This document shows positions 42,802 to 51,258 of a stretch of DNA of 64,000 nucleotides, in pieces. Made by a program: the position numbers and the translations under genes. The DNA comes from Desulfoluna limicola (lineage in GTDB: Bacteria; Desulfobacterota; Desulfobacteria; Desulfobacterales; Desulfolunaceae): NCBI RefSeq assembly GCF_021654575.1, contig NZ_AP024488.1:5731501-5795500 (forward strand), in the 5' to 3' direction. The number at the start of each line of letters is the position of its first letter. The stretch's first letter is position 1. The notes below the pieces were generated by a model, which did no database searches, was not told where the DNA came from, and saw only the letters and a program-made list of their open reading frames with translations.

Positions 42802-43725
42802 TCAGGCAGCGAGCCTGGATGCGGGGAAGGAGAGGGAGATGGCGGCGATATCGTCGTGGGTTTTGAAGCGGGGGTATCTGCGGCATCCGGGGTCGGTTTT
42901 TTCAAGGGATCTTACGTAGTCTCTCACAGCCTCGAGGCCGCCGTCCAGAAAAAGAGAGACCAATTGATCGAAATCACTGTTGGTTTCGGGGTTTTCCCGG
43001 GGGATGAAGAGGCCGTCTGTGAACATGAGGATGTGCTGCACCCCGTCAAGATCCACACTGCCGTGCCTGAGAAAGTCCAGGGCTTGTTCTTCGCCGTTCA
43101 TCACCCCGTAGGTGATGTTCATGCCGGCTCGGACTTTTCGTATCTGGGCGCTCAGCTCTTCCAGGATCGTTCCGGACCTATCTGATGCGGTCTCTTTCCA
43201 CATCTTGAGGGTTTCCTGGTCGTGGTCGTAATCCTGAACGAGGAGTGCGTGGGAACCGTCTTCGTAGATGACCAGAATCAGGCTGTCGCCGGACTGAACC
43301 CAGTCGAACCGTCCGTTTTCGACCCTTCCAACCGCAGCGCTGGTGCTCCAGAGGTTCTCTTTTTTTGCCACGTCAACGCCTTTGGACATCATCTCCTCGA
43401 GAATGGCGGTGTTGGCCCGTAAGGCCAGGTCGATGAGGGGAGCGTCGTTGGTGCGGAACTCCTCGCCGGCAATGGTGGAGGCCAGGTAGCCCCCGGTGAC
43501 GCCGTCGTCAAAGGTGGTTTTATCAAGACTCGTGGCACCATCGAACACGCCGAACAGGTTTCCGTTTACCACAACGGAATCTTCGTTCATAAGGCCTGTG
43601 CCCTGCTCGTGAATGTATGCTGTTTGAAGTGTCTGCAAGTAACCACCGTCTGGAGAGTGCTCATTGGGCCGTTTGAAACCGTAAAAATCAAATGAGTTTA
43701 TATAACCAGGTGGCTTCAGGGTCAA
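42802..43725 (-). CDS. PP2C-type protein phosphatase
   Basis: 307 aa from a TTG start. Metal-binding motifs of PP2C: NEDSVVVNGNLFGVFDGATSL (residues ~47-67), a later FTDGLF, and the final Asp in KTHDDIAAISLSF. It should dephosphorylate Ser/Thr in a cytoplasmic signalling path; no partner kinase is nearby. The start is uncertain: no ATG is in frame. TTG at 43725 lies 17 bases from AAGGAG (43743-43748), whereas ATT at 43734 has ideal 8-base spacing. The open frame reaches a TAG just beyond, so translation must begin at one of these non-ATG codons. Confidence 0.8.
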   Translation of the reverse strand: MTLKPPGYINSFDFYGFKRPNEHSPDGGYLQTLQTAYIHEQGTGLMNEDSVVVNGNLFGVFDGATSLDKTTFDDGVTGGYLASTIAGEEFRTNDAPLIDLALRANTAILEEMMSKGVDVAKKENLWSTSAAVGRVENGRFDWVQSGDSLILVIYEDGSHALLVQDYDHDQETLKMWKETASDRSGTILEELSAQIRKVRAGMNITYGVMNGEEQALDFLRHGSVDLDGVQHILMFTDGLFIPRENPETNSDFDQLVSLFLDGGLEAVRDYVRSLEKTDPGCRRYPRFKTHDDIAAISLSFPASRLAA

Positions 43726-43789
43726 ATTGGTAATATCGATCTCTCCTTTGGAGTTGTATAGAAAGCTTCGATGTAACTATTCAGCTTAT

Positions 43790-43961
43790 GCCTCCGGCGG
43801 CCCTGCCGGGGACCAAACTTTTGAAAAGTTTGACAAACAGGTCTTGAAAAGTGTCCATGGATGAATTTCACTTTAAAGGCGGATGTGATTTGCCCCGAGG
43901 AACGAGGGGCAAAGCGCAGCCGCACCCTGCTTTCAAGGTGGCACACCTTGCCGCCGGAGGC
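43790..43961 (-). repeat. Modular palindromic repeat, complete
   Basis: R arm, hp2 with loop CCCGAGGAACGAGGGG, GCTTTC, hp1 CAAGGTG-gca-CACCTTG; termini GCCTCCGGCGG (43790) and CCGCCGGAGGC (43951-43961). Nearly identical to 41201. Confidence 0.93.
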
Positions 43962-44019
43962 TGTTTGTTTGATGAATAGTTACGTTTCGATGGTGTTGGG
44001 AAGGTGTGAAGAAAAACAA

Positions 44020-44133
44020 GCTGCCGGCGGCGAGGGTGGCGAAGCCACATTAGGCAACATACCTCGAAAGCGGGTTGTGAATATGATCACCCTTCGTTCC
44101 TCAGGGTGGGCATATTCGCTGACGCAAAGCCCG
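44020..44133 (+). repeat. Modular palindromic repeat with enlarged hp1
   Basis: GCTGCCGGCGG, enlarged hp1 with GTGGC-gaa-GCCAC, hp2 with stem GAATATG...CATATTC and loop CTTCGTTCCTCAGG. Close to the copies at 2567 and 18845 but with its own hp2 stem. Confidence 0.8.
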
Positions 44134-44561
44134 TTGCCAATGCCCACATGGCTTCAATCCTATAACAGAAACGGATTGTCAAACCCGATCTTTTCAGTCG
44201 GTCGACAACGTGTTGCCCGGCGAGGCGGCTTGACACCTCATGTGAATCAAGACGTGTTGAGTGGATGCCACTGAGCAACGGGCAATGCAAAAATACCTTG
44301 GTATATCATCGTCGTCCGGAGGTCCATATCCCAAAAGCTGCGGTACCAAACAATGGGTCAGGTGGGGTGAGTCGCGTTGTTTTCTGTGGGGCTTGATGTT
44401 TTCGTCGCTGTGAACGGTACGGGAACAGATATATCAGGGGAGAGGGGGGACGATAATAAATAATCATAATCATAAATAAATTTAAGTGAACGGTGTTTGC
44501 GAAGGCAGTTAGGACTTCGAGAATTCGTATTGATGACTTGGTTTTGGTTTTCGCACACAGA
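44134..44561. other. Non-coding region before a chemoreceptor gene
   Basis: About 430 bases. No gene; 44440-44480 is AT-rich. The chemoreceptor promoter lies at its right end. Confidence 0.4.
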
Positions 44562-44589
44562 TTGACATGGCTGGATTTACGAACATAAT
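44562..44589 (+). promoter_or_regulatory. Sigma-70 promoter of the chemoreceptor gene
   Basis: TTGACA (44562) and CATAAT (44584) are separated by 16 bases, about 75 bases before the gene. Confidence 0.65.
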
Positions 44590-44664
44590 ATGCTTTCGTT
44601 CGAGGGGTAATATTAGCTAAGGGGAAAATATAAGTTTCAATGTATTGCTGAGGGAGAGTAATTG

Positions 44665-46266
44665 ATGGGGAAGGGCTTCATGATGAAAGCTGGTTGGGGA
44701 TTCAGACTTTCGGTTGTCTGCGGATTGAATGTCGTCGTTTTGACGGGGGGCTATGCTGCTGTCAGTGTGTTGTCCGGCGCGGGAGGAGTGTCGCTCCCGG
44801 GGCTTATGGGCATCGCATCGGCGTCGATTCTGGCAAGTTTAACTGTGGCCCTTACGGCCCATCTGACCTTTGTGCTTCCGTTGAAGCGGATCACCGGGGC
44901 CATGGATGACCTGGCTTCCAATCGTCGCAGCATGACCCACCGCCTGCCCGGTGTTCGGCTGGGGGGCAGCGTGGGTGGTTTGAGTCGTGCCACGGATCAG
45001 TTTCTCATCTCCCTTTCAAGACAGGTTCAGCAGATCAAGGGGGATGCCGATACGATTAACGCTTCTTCCGAGGTGATGCACCAATTGGCCATAGACGTCC
45101 TTTCACGGTGCGGCAACACGGTTTCATGCACCAATGATGCGTCGTCTGCGGGGGCACAGGTCAGCGCCAACATGCACTCGGTGTCCACGGCGGTGGAGGA
45201 GGCCTCGTCGGGTATCGCGGTCGTGGCTTCGGCTGCCGAGGAGATGAGTGCCACCATCACGGAAATCGCCGGGAGTACCCAGGAGGCCCAGCGTGTGGCC
45301 GAAGAGGCGGTGGAGAGGGTCCAGGGGGTCTCAACCCGCATGGGTGAACTCACTCAGGCTGCCGGCCATATTACCCATGTGACCCAGACCATTGCCGATA
45401 TCTCTGAGCAGACCAACCTGCTGGCCCTGAACGCGACCATTGAGGCCGCCCGGGCCGGGGATGCCGGCAAAGGTTTTGCTGTGGTGGCCAACGAGATCAA
45501 GGCTCTGGCAGCGGAAACCTCCGGTGCCACCGCCACCATCAAGGAGATGCTCAGCACCATTCAAACCTCCATCGGTTCCTCGGAGAAGGCCATTGGCGAA
45601 ATCAGCGAGGTCATCGCGAGCGTCCGGGACAATGCGAACAACATCTCGGCGGCGGTCCAGCAGCAGTCCATGACCTCCAATGAGATCGCCGCCAGTGCGA
45701 CCCAGGCTGCCGGGGGGATTTCAGAGATTACCCGGAACATCGCCGAAACCTCCGATGCGGCGTCCGCCCTTTCAACGGACATTGTCGGCATCAGCAACGA
45801 TGCTTCGGGAATCTCATTCAGCATGCTGGAGACCAAGCTCAACGTCGAGGAGATGGCCGATCTTGCCCGAAATCTCGACACGACCACCTCATCCCTTGAT
45901 ACCGGCACGGCCCTCTTTCATATCGGGAAAATCAAGGTGGCCCATATGGGATGGCGGACCATCCTTGAATCGGTCCTGGCCGGGGTGCGGAGCATGGACG
46001 CCTCTGAGGTGACCTCCCATACAGAGTGCGATTTTGGGAAATGGTATTTTGGCGAGGGGAAAGTCTTTGCCTCAGAGGGCGCCTACCAGGATATGGGCAT
46101 CTGGCACGAAAAGGTGCATAGCGTGGCCCGCGAAATTGTTTCGATGTACAACGCCGGCAAGAAAGTCGAGGCCCGGCGCAAGATGAGCGATTTTATCCAA
46201 GCCAAGGAGAGGATGTTCTCACTTCTGGATGACCTGTATCTGTGTGAGATGCGCCAGGCGAGCTGA
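44665..46266 (+). CDS. Methyl-accepting chemotaxis protein with C-terminal CZB domain
   Basis: 533 aa. Two membrane helices lie close together (LSVVCGLNVVVLTGGYAAVSV and GIASASILASLTVALTAHL), leaving almost no periplasmic domain, so sensing is probably internal. The signalling hairpin is intact: ISEQTNLLALNATIEAARAGDAGKGFAVVANEIKALA. The C-terminal CZB zinc-binding domain has HMGWRTIL, ECDFGKWYF and HEKVH, the Cys/His zinc ligands; CZB domains sense zinc or oxidants such as hypochlorite and bind at the signalling end. The start codon choice: GGGAG 8 bases before this ATG; a TTG at 44662 is the in-frame alternative. Next gene is the divergent NiSOD. Confidence 0.92.
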   Translation: MGKGFMMKAGWGFRLSVVCGLNVVVLTGGYAAVSVLSGAGGVSLPGLMGIASASILASLTVALTAHLTFVLPLKRITGAMDDLASNRRSMTHRLPGVRLGGSVGGLSRATDQFLISLSRQVQQIKGDADTINASSEVMHQLAIDVLSRCGNTVSCTNDASSAGAQVSANMHSVSTAVEEASSGIAVVASAAEEMSATITEIAGSTQEAQRVAEEAVERVQGVSTRMGELTQAAGHITHVTQTIADISEQTNLLALNATIEAARAGDAGKGFAVVANEIKALAAETSGATATIKEMLSTIQTSIGSSEKAIGEISEVIASVRDNANNISAAVQQQSMTSNEIAASATQAAGGISEITRNIAETSDAASALSTDIVGISNDASGISFSMLETKLNVEEMADLARNLDTTTSSLDTGTALFHIGKIKVAHMGWRTILESVLAGVRSMDASEVTSHTECDFGKWYFGEGKVFASEGAYQDMGIWHEKVHSVAREIVSMYNAGKKVEARRKMSDFIQAKERMFSLLDDLYLCEMRQAS

Positions 46267-46294
46267 TGGGGGGCCTTTGGTCTCTTTAAAAAGT

Positions 46295-46318
46295 GCCTCC
46301 GGCGGCCCTGCCGGAGGC
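46295..46318. repeat. Minimal palindromic repeat, 24 bases
   Basis: GCCTCCGG and CCGGAGGC arms close on an 8-base middle. It is both termini with nothing between, showing the unit from which longer copies may grow or to which they collapse. Confidence 0.85.
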
Positions 46319-46479
46319 ATCGCGGACTAGTTGCAATTTTTGTAAGATTTATTGAAAATGTCGTTGCTGAGTGGCTTCGCACCCTGGCAGCCGGGGAAGG
46401 CGAAATGGGGCGCTGGCGTTACGCACCACTGAAACAGGGCTCTTCTCAAGAACGGTCGCACAACCTGACCCTCCACGCG

Positions 46480-46560
46480 AATGTCTCGAAAGAGACTACA
46501 TCACGGCGACCTCCATGCATTCGCCATAGGGTGTCAAGGTGCCCCCCATTTTGACCATAG
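46480..46560 (-). repeat. Diverged modular repeat, RAYT subfamily
   Basis: CATTCGCCATAGGGTGTCAAGGTGCCCCCC aligns with the left copy at the RAYT gene, in shorter words: the CATTCGCC...CAAGGTG pattern is kept while the closing stem is lost. Follows the stop region of NiSOD. Confidence 0.5.
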
Positions 46561-46571
46561 AAGGCAACGGG

Positions 46572-47042
46572 TCAGTGGCCATGCATTGTCCGGTAGAGGA
46601 TCCGGTAGGCCTTGGTTGTTTCCCGCAAGGAGCGAACGACCTCCAGGTCTGTGGTCTGTTTGGCTTTCATGGCATACACAAGAATTTCATGGAGACGTTT
46701 CAGGCTCTCCACATAATCCCCCATCATTTTGCTGTCCTTCGGGAGCGTGACCCTCTGGGTCAGGAAGTACTGGCTTACGATTTCCTGAATGTCGTCGGCA
46801 TGTTTCTCTTTGTTTGTAATCCACCGGACAAGCTGGTTGTGGTCGCCTTTTTTTGGCGGGGAGAGAGAGGTGATGGCCTTCATGCTCTTTTCGATGGTGG
46901 CGATGTGCTCAAGAATCATTTCAAAGCGCATTTCGTCGTCGTAAATCCCGCAGGGAATTTCGCAGTGAGCGAAGGCGTGATCTGCCGTTGCGACGGGCAT
47001 CATGGCCAACGCGATGAACCAGGCAAAAAAGGAACGTTTCAT
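46572..47042 (-). CDS. sodN: Exported nickel superoxide dismutase
   Basis: 156 aa. A Sec signal peptide (FFAWFIALAMMPVATADHAFA) ends in AFA directly before HCEIPCGIYDDE. This is the nickel hook of NiSOD: His1, Cys2 and Cys6 of the mature enzyme, with the Pro-Cys-Gly-x-Tyr pattern. The rest is a four-helix bundle (EMILEHIATIEKSMKAI, KEKHADDIQEIVSQYFLTQRV). Mature length about 131, near the family's 117. Most NiSODs are made with a short propeptide cut by SodX; here signal peptidase itself would free His1, putting the enzyme in the periplasm. No sodX gene is adjacent. AAGGAG 6 bases before the ATG. Confidence 0.93.
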   Translation of the reverse strand: MKRSFFAWFIALAMMPVATADHAFAHCEIPCGIYDDEMRFEMILEHIATIEKSMKAITSLSPPKKGDHNQLVRWITNKEKHADDIQEIVSQYFLTQRVTLPKDSKMMGDYVESLKRLHEILVYAMKAKQTTDLEVVRSLRETTKAYRILYRTMHGH

Positions 47043-47338
47043 GGTCTTCTCCTTGGCGTGGGAGAACCCGAACGGGAGGGGAGAGGGGGGGAGGGGTTCT
47101 CCAAGGTGGTGGTGGGGTGGGCGTATCTGACCCGACTGGAATTCTGGTACTATACCACAGCTGCGGTGAGCCGGGTAGAGATTGGTTTTTTGTCTGCATC
47201 TGGAGCCCTTTATTCCCCGGGAAGGCAACGGGTTCACGCAGGTGCATACCGCGACGGCCTATCTCAGGGCTCAAGGAAAGGCGGGTGATGCCCGATAATG
47301 ACGGTATACATTATTTATACTTTTCAGCAGGGGATTTT

Positions 47339-49006
47339 ATGATGACATCACTTCTGGGGCGATGGAAAAGCAGTGTCAGGCTTGCCTTGGGCATTGGGAT
47401 TATCTTTGTTTTTTTTACCATCACACTGGGACTCTCCCTTGTGGGGACCTCGTCTGTTTCCTCCACCATGGATGCTTTGTACAACACCTCGTACAAGCAG
47501 AGTATTGCTATTCTTCAAATAGATTCTGACATCTCCAAGGTCCTTTACCTGCTCTCCCTCTCTTCGGATGCGGAGGAGGAGGACCTGGAGAGGATGATCG
47601 GGGAGATCCGCTCCCTTGATGCGCGGATCAACGCCAACTTTGTGACGGTTCGTGCGTTGGATACGGGGGATCCCAAGGTGTTGGATGAGGGGCTGGGCCT
47701 TGTTCGTCAGTGGCAGGCCCTGCAGGAGAAGATCCTTGCTTTTGCCTCTGAGGGGAACATTATCGACGCCGATGACCTGATTGTGACCGAAGGGGCCGAG
47801 TATGGACGAAAGCTGACCCTTTTTACCCAGGCGCTGAGTGACGGGGCGCGGCAGGATGCCTCCGAATTTATGGCGAACGCTGAGAAGAAGAAGGCGAGAA
47901 ATGTCCAACTTGTCCTGGGCGTCACCCTCGCCTGTGTCGTCATCTCCCTTTTAACAGGGGTCGTCTTGACCCGCTCCATTGTCGTCCCGATTCGGGAGGC
48001 GGTCCTTCAGGCCAACAGGATAAAAACCGGTGATTTTACGAAGCGGATAAACACCACCCTTAAAGACGAGTTCGGTGATCTGGCCAATGCCCTGGATGAG
48101 ATTGGTTCCGGGCTGGGCACCATGATTCAGGGGGTGAAGACCAACATGGGTACCCTGACCCGCTCCTCCACCGACCAGGCCAGCCTTTCAGGGGAGATGC
48201 GCGCATCTGCAGAGCAGACCGCCGACCGGTCCGAAGCGGTCCATGGCATTGTCGATCAGCTTGAGCAGAATTTCCACACCATTCAGGCTGCCATGGAGGA
48301 GAGCAGCTCAAGCACCGATCGGGTTGCCGCAGCCACCACACAGATGGAGACAACCATCACGGACATTGTGCAGACCTCGGAGAAGGCAAAAACCATGTCA
48401 GAGGACGCCGTGGCCCTTAGCTCCGATGCCTCTGAGAAGATCGGCGCCATGAGTGACGCGGCCCTTGATATCGGTCATGTCACCGGCACCATCACGGAGA
48501 TCTCGGAACAGACAAATCTTTTGGCCCTTAACGCAACCATCGAGGCGGCCCGGGCCGGAGAGGCGGGAAAGGGGTTTGCCGTGGTTGCCGGTGAAATCAA
48601 GAGCCTTGCACAGCAGACATCTGAGGCCACCTTGACGATCAGGGGGAAAATCGAAGGGGTTCAGGAGACGACCCGTGTCACCGTTGAGACGATCAAGCAG
48701 ATTGTGGGGGTGATTTCCCGGATGAATGAGCTGATCACCCGCACATCCGAAGCGGTAGGGGAGCAATCTTCAGCCACCCATGAGATCACACACGGCCTGA
48801 TGGGGACCACGGAGTCCATCAATGCCACCAGCCGTGTTCTCTCTGAAAACACCCTGCTGGTGCAGGAGATCGCCGGAGATATGGCCGATATGAAGCACGC
48901 GGCTGCCGCGATGAATGCGAACAGCTCCCGCGTCAACGAGAGCTCCCTGGGGCTTAAAGAGATGGCGGCCGAGCTGCTTGCGGAGATGAATCGGTTCCGG
49001 GTGTGA
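47339..49006 (+). CDS. Methyl-accepting chemotaxis protein, 4HB-HAMP type
   Basis: 555 aa. The N-terminus has a membrane helix (LALGIGIIFVFFTITLGLSLVG), a ~150-residue periplasmic four-helix-bundle (NTSYKQSIAILQIDSDISKVLYLLSL), a second helix (LGVTLACVVISLLTGVVLT) and HAMP (RSIVVPIREAVLQANRIKTGDFTKRI). The conserved signalling tip EISEQTNLLALNATIEAARAGEAGKGFAVVAGEIKSLA is complete. It senses a small ligand; nothing further can be told. Starts at one of two adjacent ATGs (47339, 47342) behind AGGGG. A strong terminator follows. Confidence 0.92.
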   Translation: MMTSLLGRWKSSVRLALGIGIIFVFFTITLGLSLVGTSSVSSTMDALYNTSYKQSIAILQIDSDISKVLYLLSLSSDAEEEDLERMIGEIRSLDARINANFVTVRALDTGDPKVLDEGLGLVRQWQALQEKILAFASEGNIIDADDLIVTEGAEYGRKLTLFTQALSDGARQDASEFMANAEKKKARNVQLVLGVTLACVVISLLTGVVLTRSIVVPIREAVLQANRIKTGDFTKRINTTLKDEFGDLANALDEIGSGLGTMIQGVKTNMGTLTRSSTDQASLSGEMRASAEQTADRSEAVHGIVDQLEQNFHTIQAAMEESSSSTDRVAAATTQMETTITDIVQTSEKAKTMSEDAVALSSDASEKIGAMSDAALDIGHVTGTITEISEQTNLLALNATIEAARAGEAGKGFAVVAGEIKSLAQQTSEATLTIRGKIEGVQETTRVTVETIKQIVGVISRMNELITRTSEAVGEQSSATHEITHGLMGTTESINATSRVLSENTLLVQEIAGDMADMKHAAAAMNANSSRVNESSLGLKEMAAELLAEMNRFRV

Positions 49007-49157
49007 CAGGCATGGGAGGGCGGTTGCCCTCAACGCAGGATGCCTGTGCGCATGCTGTGGGCGTCAACGGAGACTAAGCCCTGAGGGCTTGCCATCCGTG
49101 GTTTCGGAGGGATGGTGAGAAAAACACAGCGCGGTCGAATGTGAGAAGACGGTTCAA

Positions 49158-49195
49158 GCCGCCCCATGCAGCAATTGCATGGGGCGGCTTTTTTT
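49158..49195 (+). terminator. Intrinsic terminator of the second chemoreceptor gene
   Basis: GCCGCCCCATGCA (49158-49170) pairs perfectly with TGCATGGGGCGGC (49176-49188), then seven T. Confidence 0.92.
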
Positions 49196-49361
49196 GTTGA
49201 GAATGGGGCGGTATGACAACCCGGCACCCGAGGATCTGACCCCTCAGGTGAGGGCGGTCGCTGGTTTATTGCTTTTTTGGAGGGGGGAGACGGGGGCATG
49301 CCGTTCACCGCAGCAGGTCCTGCAGCGCAAGGCCGAGGGCACCCGGATTCCTTCGTGTCGC

Positions 49362-49613
49362 TCAGGTTTGCAGGTGTTTTTCGATGAATGAACGGATGGC
49401 GTTCCGGCTGAGAATCATACCGGAAAGGGTCTCTTTATCAATCCTCAATGCGGGAAACACCCGGATCCCGTCTTTCCAGGCGCGCCTGTAATTCAAGGTT
49501 ACCTCGATGGCGTCCACCTCCAGCTCGGGGTTCTCTTCTTTCAATTTGTTGAGTTCGTGCCCAACGAACATGCATCGGGGGCATATGGCTGATGTGTAGA
49601 AATCCACTTTCAT
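49362..49613 (-). CDS. Thioredoxin/glutaredoxin-like small redox protein
   Basis: 83 aa. Active site CPRC (residues 11-14) after the first strand MKVDFYTSAI, with a cis-Pro strand at RVFPALRID. A compact single-domain thiol-disulfide protein in the cytoplasm, of unknown partner. It precedes no obvious reductase. GGGA weakly before the ATG. The PAS protein gene lies upstream on the same strand, 55 bases away. Confidence 0.82.
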   Translation of the reverse strand: MKVDFYTSAICPRCMFVGHELNKLKEENPELEVDAIEVTLNYRRAWKDGIRVFPALRIDKETLSGMILSRNAIRSFIEKHLQT

Positions 49614-49668
49614 GGTCGGGTCCCGGTTAAGAGGTTAAGTATGCATAAGCTGAATCGTTACAAAGGCC

Positions 49669-50736
49669 TTATTCTTTGAGGTCGGAATACAAGGCCTTCA
49701 TGCAGTCCGGGCAGATGCCGTGGCTGAACTCCACGTCGGAGTGTGTGCTGAGATACGACTCCAGAATGGTCCAGTAGCCCTTGTCGTTGCGGATTTTTTT
49801 GCAGGAGGCGCAGATGGGAAGCAGGCCCCTCAGCTGCTTGATTCGGGCCCGGGCCTGTTCCCGGTCGGTGATATCCAGAACGGTACCCGTCATCTGAACG
49901 GCGTTGCCTGCCTCATCAAGGATGACCTCGCCCTGCTCATGGACAATGCGTTCCGCTCCGTCGGGTCGGATGATTCTGTGGTTGATGTTGTAAGGTTTTT
50001 TTTCCGTTAATGTCGTCCTGACGGCCTGGGCGAGAAGTTCTCTGTCGCCCGGGTGGACAAAGGAGAGAAAGGCTTCATAGGTGGCATCAAACGCTTGCGG
50101 GGTTACCCCGAAGATGCGGTAAATTTCATCCGACCAGGCCAGTTCGTTGGACACAATGTTCCAGTCCCAGCTTCCCATGTGGGCAATTTTCTGGGCATTT
50201 GCGAGCCTCTGCTCGCTGTTTTTGAGGGCCCTTTCAGCCCTGTCCTGCTCCGTGACATCCTCCACAAAAACAAGGACCTGTTTGTCAGGGGTATTCAAGG
50301 GGGCGGTGGAGACAAGGAGGCTCCGCTCATCCAGGGTGTCCCCGATAAACGAAAGCCTGGCGGGCACTTTGGAGTGAAAGCGGCCCGTGTCAATGGTGTC
50401 TTGGACGGTGCTTCGAACGGGGCAGGCAGAGCAGGCAGGGCCGAACCCACACCCCTTGGAGCTGTCGAGGTGGTGAACACACCTGAGGGCCTCGCCCCCC
50501 TTGAGGCCAAGGACATTTTCCTTGCGTTGGTGGGTAAACTTAAGGATGGCGTGGCTGACGTTCTGAACCTGTCGCCGGTGATCGATAATCATCATAAAGA
50601 GAGGAACCTCCGCGAGTATGGTGGAGAGTTCCTGCGCTTTCAGCTCCAGGTCCTTAATGGTCAGGTTTGCCTGCTCAAGCCTGGCCTCCAGGGCTCGAAT
50701 TTTGTCCAGCAACCCATCGCGTGTGGGGTGAGGCAT
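49669..50736 (-). CDS. Two-PAS sensor protein with cysteine-rich PAS and C-terminal Zn-ribbon-like domain
   Basis: 355 aa. An N-terminal coiled coil (LLDKIRALEARLEQANLTIKDLELKAQ) precedes PAS1 (~40-165), with an unusual Cys cluster CVHHLDSSKGCGFGPACSACPVR. PAS2 (~180-290) has WDWNIVSNELAWSDEIYRIFGV and GTVLDITDREQARARI. A C-terminal zinc-ribbon-like block has CASCKKIR and GICPDCM. No kinase, GGDEF or DNA-binding output exists, so it probably acts by binding partners. The ATG at 50736 has AAGG 8 bases upstream; a GTG at 50745 is the other option. The Cys set may bind a haem or iron-sulfur sensor. Confidence 0.8.
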   Translation of the reverse strand: MPHPTRDGLLDKIRALEARLEQANLTIKDLELKAQELSTILAEVPLFMMIIDHRRQVQNVSHAILKFTHQRKENVLGLKGGEALRCVHHLDSSKGCGFGPACSACPVRSTVQDTIDTGRFHSKVPARLSFIGDTLDERSLLVSTAPLNTPDKQVLVFVEDVTEQDRAERALKNSEQRLANAQKIAHMGSWDWNIVSNELAWSDEIYRIFGVTPQAFDATYEAFLSFVHPGDRELLAQAVRTTLTEKKPYNINHRIIRPDGAERIVHEQGEVILDEAGNAVQMTGTVLDITDREQARARIKQLRGLLPICASCKKIRNDKGYWTILESYLSTHSDVEFSHGICPDCMKALYSDLKE

Positions 50737-50790
50737 TGTGTTCACCTTGCCGTTTGGAGCAGGGAGAAGCGGTTGACCCCCGTGCCGGGA

Positions 50791-51258
50791 TCAGTCGACC
50801 ACAGGCCATACCGGTTCGTCGTTGTGGAACGTGTAGCCGATTTCGATCTCCACCAGCTTGTCGGAATCGAACCAGAGAAAGAGGCTCTGGTCCACATACT
50901 CCACCAGCAGGTAGTCGGGGGTATCTTCGTCCGAGTGGATCTCCTCTTCAGGGGCTTCATCGATGTGCTGAGCGAGGTGGGTCAGGACCCGCAGCTTACC
51001 CAGACCGAAAAGATCCTTGCCATAGAGGGTGTGGCCGGGCTCACGGATGGCGATGGTGGAGAGCCGGAAGTCGTCGTCGGAGTCGAAGTTGAAGACGAGG
51101 CCGTCTCCATAGTACCCGAGGACCTTTGTGCCGTCCCCAAGGGCATCCTCGAACTCAATGTATTCCCGCGACTCGGGCAGGCCCAGGTGGTTGGTAACGC
51201 TCACTTCTTCCTGACCGAACCGAATGGGGCCGATGCCCACGCCGATTTGAATGTCCAT
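50791..51258 (-). CDS. Small acidic protein of unknown function
   Basis: 155 aa, not recognised. Begins MDIQIGVGIGPIRFGQ, with beta-rich pattern and many Asp/Glu (EAPEEEIHSDEDTPDYLLVEYVDQSLFLWFDSDKLVEIEIGY). GGGAG 7 bases before this ATG; the longer frame from 51483 is not coding. Upstream of the PAS gene on the same strand, possibly co-transcribed. Immunity-protein-like folds can look like this, but no toxin is near. Confidence 0.55.
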   Translation of the reverse strand: MDIQIGVGIGPIRFGQEEVSVTNHLGLPESREYIEFEDALGDGTKVLGYYGDGLVFNFDSDDDFRLSTIAIREPGHTLYGKDLFGLGKLRVLTHLAQHIDEAPEEEIHSDEDTPDYLLVEYVDQSLFLWFDSDKLVEIEIGYTFHNDEPVWPVVD

